64,000 nt of DNA. Source: Natranaeroarchaeum sp042663585 (GTDB lineage: Archaea > Halobacteriota > Halobacteria > Halobacteriales > Natronoarchaeaceae). A program made the translations under genes and the position numbers. The notes beneath the pieces are model-generated. The model made no database searches and was not told the origin of the DNA. It worked only from the letters and a program-made list of their open reading frames with translations. Shown in pieces: positions 61,757-64,000 of this stretch; the first letter of the stretch is position 1; each line of letters begins with the position of its first letter. The stretch covers positions 372,001 to 436,000 of the forward strand of contig NZ_JBHTAN010000006.1 in assembly GCF_042663585.1 (NCBI RefSeq), written 5' to 3'.

Positions 61757-62544
61757 GTCTGAATGTTTGGTCGATCCGGCAAATAACTCAGCGTACGAAT
61801 CTCAGCTCGTGATAATGATCTGAATTTAACTTTTGGCCTCCGAATCGATTTGAGTTCCATATACGGGCGGACGTCGAACGAGGTGTGGTACACCACTGCT
61901 GTGTGCTCTGGTGGAGACTTCGGGGAGCCATACGCGGGGAGCGGCTCCGAAAAACGTCGTATTGGAGGCGAAAAACGTGGCTATAGTCGTGGAGTGCGAA
62001 CGACGTCGTGAGACCGCCGAAACGTGAAAACCATGAGACGGCAGGGGAGTTGCGTGTACATAGGCACTAGACAGTAGAGCAGGAAACAGACATCGTGGTG
62101 AGTGGTTTCAGCGTCCAATTCTCCATTATCTCCGTGATTTTGCGGTTCTGGACAGCCATGGGATCAGCATGATACGTGAGTTGTATCGCACTCTCGACGT
62201 CGACTGCATACTCGAACAGGCCGTAGCGTCCCACACGAGTCCATTTTCGACTCGCACTGACGCGAGTGCATCCAGAGGGCTGTATCGACCGCACCATTCA
62301 AACGTCTCAGCCTCGACTCCACCATTCAAACGTCTCAGCCCGTGATTCGCAGGCAGCCTTTCGGAACACCACCGCACGTATGGACGCCGGGAGACGCTTC
62401 TGATCGAGGTGACGTCTGACCACGACTTTTGATACGTTGCTAACCCACTATGGGGTCTTCTTGAGACAACCACATCCAGCACTCCCAGTATCGCCGTATC
62501 TCGTCGTCGTTGCAATCAGCCCGTCATGTGGTGATTTCACAGTC
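61757..62544. other. intergenic region with relic frames and a short tandem repeat
   Basis: I see no complete gene in this 790 bp. A minus-strand tail reads YGLFEYAVDVESAIQLTYHA and ITEIMENWTLKPLTT and stops near 62067; it may be the end of an unknown gene. At 62293-62341 a 21-bp sequence (CACCATTCAAACGTCTCAGCC) is present twice with 7 bp between. Otherwise nothing is seen. Confidence 0.4.
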
Positions 62545-62877
62545 TCAAGAAGTCGTCTCGTTATTCGTCTTCGTGCGCTCTGTCCGCCGGTCGTACTGCT
62601 TGTCGAGAAACCACCCGCTCGCGTCCAACCGACCGGAGACCAGCGATTAGCCCTCATTGGCGAGTCGATGAGCGGTCACCCGACCGCTTCGGACATCGTG
62701 GGGCGACCGCGACGACGGGCAGGTACGAAGCTTCGAGTAGTCCGTTGCCTCGCAGGTCTCCGGATACCGGTCATGCGGGCACGGCTTCCAGTGGAAACAC
62801 GACTGAGTACCCCGATACACCGCGTCACGGATCGACGACGAACCGATGCGGCTGTATATCGACGTCGCGGCCCGCAA
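62545..62877 (-). pseudogene. C-terminal relic of a tyrosine recombinase (integrase)
   Basis: On the minus strand the frame reads HWKPCPHDRYPETCEATDYS, then CPSSRSPHDVRSGRVTAHRL (the box with H-x-x-R), then ANEG and TAA at 62649-62647, and in the same frame SLVSGRLDASGWFLDKQYDR (the catalytic Tyr in QYD) to TGA at 62547-62545. As I recall, haloarchaeal integrases have CPHDRDPETCEA...KCPSSRSPHxxR...EKHYD. The N-terminal half is missing. It may be the last trace of an integrated element. Confidence 0.62.
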
Positions 62878-63171
62878 CCCCGACTGTCGTCAACACTGAC
62901 GCCAGAACGGTGCTGCGGGTCTGGCACGCAAAAGGCGACCAATACCGCGAGACGCCCGTCCTGAGAGATCTCGGTACGACTATCCGGACGGTCGACGTGT
63001 TGGGCGGCTTCACGGAATTGCTCGGACGTCTCATCAAGAACGAGATACTCGTCCTCGTCGACGTCGAGGTTAATTTCGAGATTTCTGACGACCATCACTC
63101 TTCAAATGTTGTCGGAATGATGTAAAAATCGTGATTCGTGCTGGGGGGAGTCACTCGTGCTGTAGAGTGTG

Positions 63172-63225
63172 GTTTGATTCAGCAGTGACGCGCTTCCTCC
63201 AACGGCTAACGCCGTGGGTTTTCGC
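63172..63225. other. possible IS605-type right-end hairpin
   Basis: The bases TTCCTCCAACGGCTAACGCCGTGGGTTTTCGCGC hold the hairpin ACGGCTAACGCCGT and match my recollection of sequence found downstream of haloarchaeal tnpB genes. No tnpB is next to it. The 320-bp gap from 63130 to 63456 otherwise holds no gene. Confidence 0.3.
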
Positions 63226-63456
63226 GCTGGTTCTGTATGTGGTATGGGAATCGTCGCTACCGTGATCGAGAGGGATGCGACCGGGTCATCCATCTTGCAA
63301 CAGGTGGCCCTGAATAAGACTGACGTCTCAGTGTAGGTGTGATCGAGGACCCCCCAGTGATCTGCGTGGAATTGATGTGCTTTTGTTCTCGATCGGGAGC
63401 ATTCTGCGAGAGTGAGAGAGTACATTTCGTGTGCTTTCTGCTTTGTCAGTAGTTGC

Positions 63457-63834
63457 TCACTCAGGTGGTTGTTCGATCGAGATTCGCTTCTCAGTAACAT
63501 CGTCAAAGGATTGGTCTGAGGATATTATGCGATCATGATCAGCATACGCGATGTGATATGCATCAAAAGCGGTGAGGCCATACTGCTCCATATAATCTGC
63601 TGCCTGGAAGAGAACCGTCTCGTCTGAAGACACCGATGCGATCTCAAGCGCATAACTGAGTGCTTCCATTCGGTCGAATTCGAACCGATCTGAGATCATT
63701 AGTAACTCTAGGAGCGTTGCCCGCGACGTGTAGATGTCCCCTTCGTGCTCTGTGGCGATCGCTCCTGCTCGTTCCTGAAGCCAATCGTCGTCTTTCACGA
63801 GTGCGATGAAAAAATCCGTGTCAGCGTAGATCAT
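63457..63834 (-). CDS. vapC: PIN-domain toxin (VapC-type)
   Basis: This 125-residue PIN-domain protein starts MIYADTDFFIALVKDDDWLQ with the first catalytic Asp, has SRATLLELLMI with the conserved Glu, and LTAFDAYHIAYADHDRIISSDQSFDD with the later Asp residues. These are the four acidic positions of PIN RNases. Its ATG overlaps the stop of the antitoxin gene (ATGA). It is likely a complete, functional toxin that cuts RNA. Gene pair runs off the window edge. Confidence 0.85.
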   Translation of the reverse strand: MIYADTDFFIALVKDDDWLQERAGAIATEHEGDIYTSRATLLELLMISDRFEFDRMEALSYALEIASVSSDETVLFQAADYMEQYGLTAFDAYHIAYADHDRIISSDQSFDDVTEKRISIEQPPE

Positions 63835-64000
63835 CGCTTCTCCGACTCAGTGACTTCCTTAATCACGTCCTCCCGGGCAGTATCGCGTGCCTCCCGTTTG
63901 ATTTCCGCGATGGATTTCCCATCAAAGGCACCGCCAACGGCCTCTCGAAGTCCCTCAATCGGGTCATCGTTTAGCGGAATTAACTCAACACGATCGTCGA
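63831..64000 (-). CDS. vapB: VapB-type antitoxin (partial at window edge)
   Basis: Only the C-terminal part is in the window. It reads VELIPLNDDPIEGLREAVGG and KSIAEIKREARDTAREDVIK, then EVTESEKR and TGA at 63833-63831. The charged helices and ATGA overlap with the PIN-domain gene are typical of VapB antitoxins. The N-terminal DNA-binding part lies beyond base 64000. Confidence 0.75.
   Translation of the reverse strand, partial: DDRVELIPLNDDPIEGLREAVGGAFDGKSIAEIKREARDTAREDVIKEVTESEKR

Overview
The window looks like a haloarchaeal chromosome or large replicon. Proteins are strongly Asp/Glu-rich, most genes are GC-rich, TATA boxes sit about 25 bases before starts, and there is an archaeal Orc1/Cdc6 gene, a cysteine-rich Bat-type (HTH_10) regulator, a Tat-targeted molybdoenzyme and several ISH-type insertion sequences. 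I cannot name the species.

Layout. (1) 0-5 kb: dTDP-rhamnose genes (rmlC, rmlA, a tiny zinc-ribbon gene and an rmlD stub), then a glycosyltransferase (GT) and an A+T-rich flippase. (2) 5-16.7 kb: a gene graveyard. It holds a GT, an IS4-type remnant, an FkbM methyltransferase gene cut by an IS6-type element with 8-bp target duplications, a broken nitroreductase, an epimerase stopped at its catalytic Tyr codon, an A+T-rich GT2 plus Wzy-like pair, and a three-gene surface-protein set (acidic lipoprotein-like, Asp-box propeller-like, YadA-head-like beta-roll) split by an ISH11-like element. (3) 16.9-32 kb: GTs, a sulfatase-fold enzyme, a TupA-type ATP-grasp protein, a WbaP/PglC-type initiating sugar-phosphate transferase, five sugar-nucleotide epimerase genes (one frameshifted at its 3' end), VanZ and an AglF-like nucleotidyltransferase. 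(4) 32.7-39.9 kb: a tightly coupled glycan operon (GT2, GT, sulfatase-fold, methyltransferase stub, GT, sulfatase-fold, flippase). (5) 40-48.9 kb: MBL hydrolase plus many small toxin-antitoxin-like genes and gene fragments. (6) 49.3-54.4 kb: an IS605-type tnpA/tnpB element, a truncated ATPase, and orc1/cdc6 with flanking origin-like repeats. (7) 54.8-61.8 kb: a DMSO-reductase-family respiratory operon with TorD-like chaperone and DmsR-like regulator. (8) 62-64 kb: integrase relic and a VapBC-like pair.

How it fits together. Regions 1-4 supply nucleotide sugars (RmlA/RmlC, AglF-like, epimerases), start a lipid-linked glycan (sugar-phosphate transferase), elongate and modify it (GTs, sulfatase-fold enzymes, methyltransferases) and export or polymerise it (two flippases, one Wzy-like protein), most likely for S-layer glycoprotein or capsule.

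Most striking structure. Degenerate 3' pieces of one AglF-like gene recur at 32.3, 40.0, 44.1 and 54.5 kb, and pieces of a second nucleotidyltransferase recur at 41.5 and 48.5 kb. The 27-kb stretch between the intact aglF-like gene and its last copy carries the replication gene and origin, which suggests an integrated replicon or cassette-by-cassette growth of the island.
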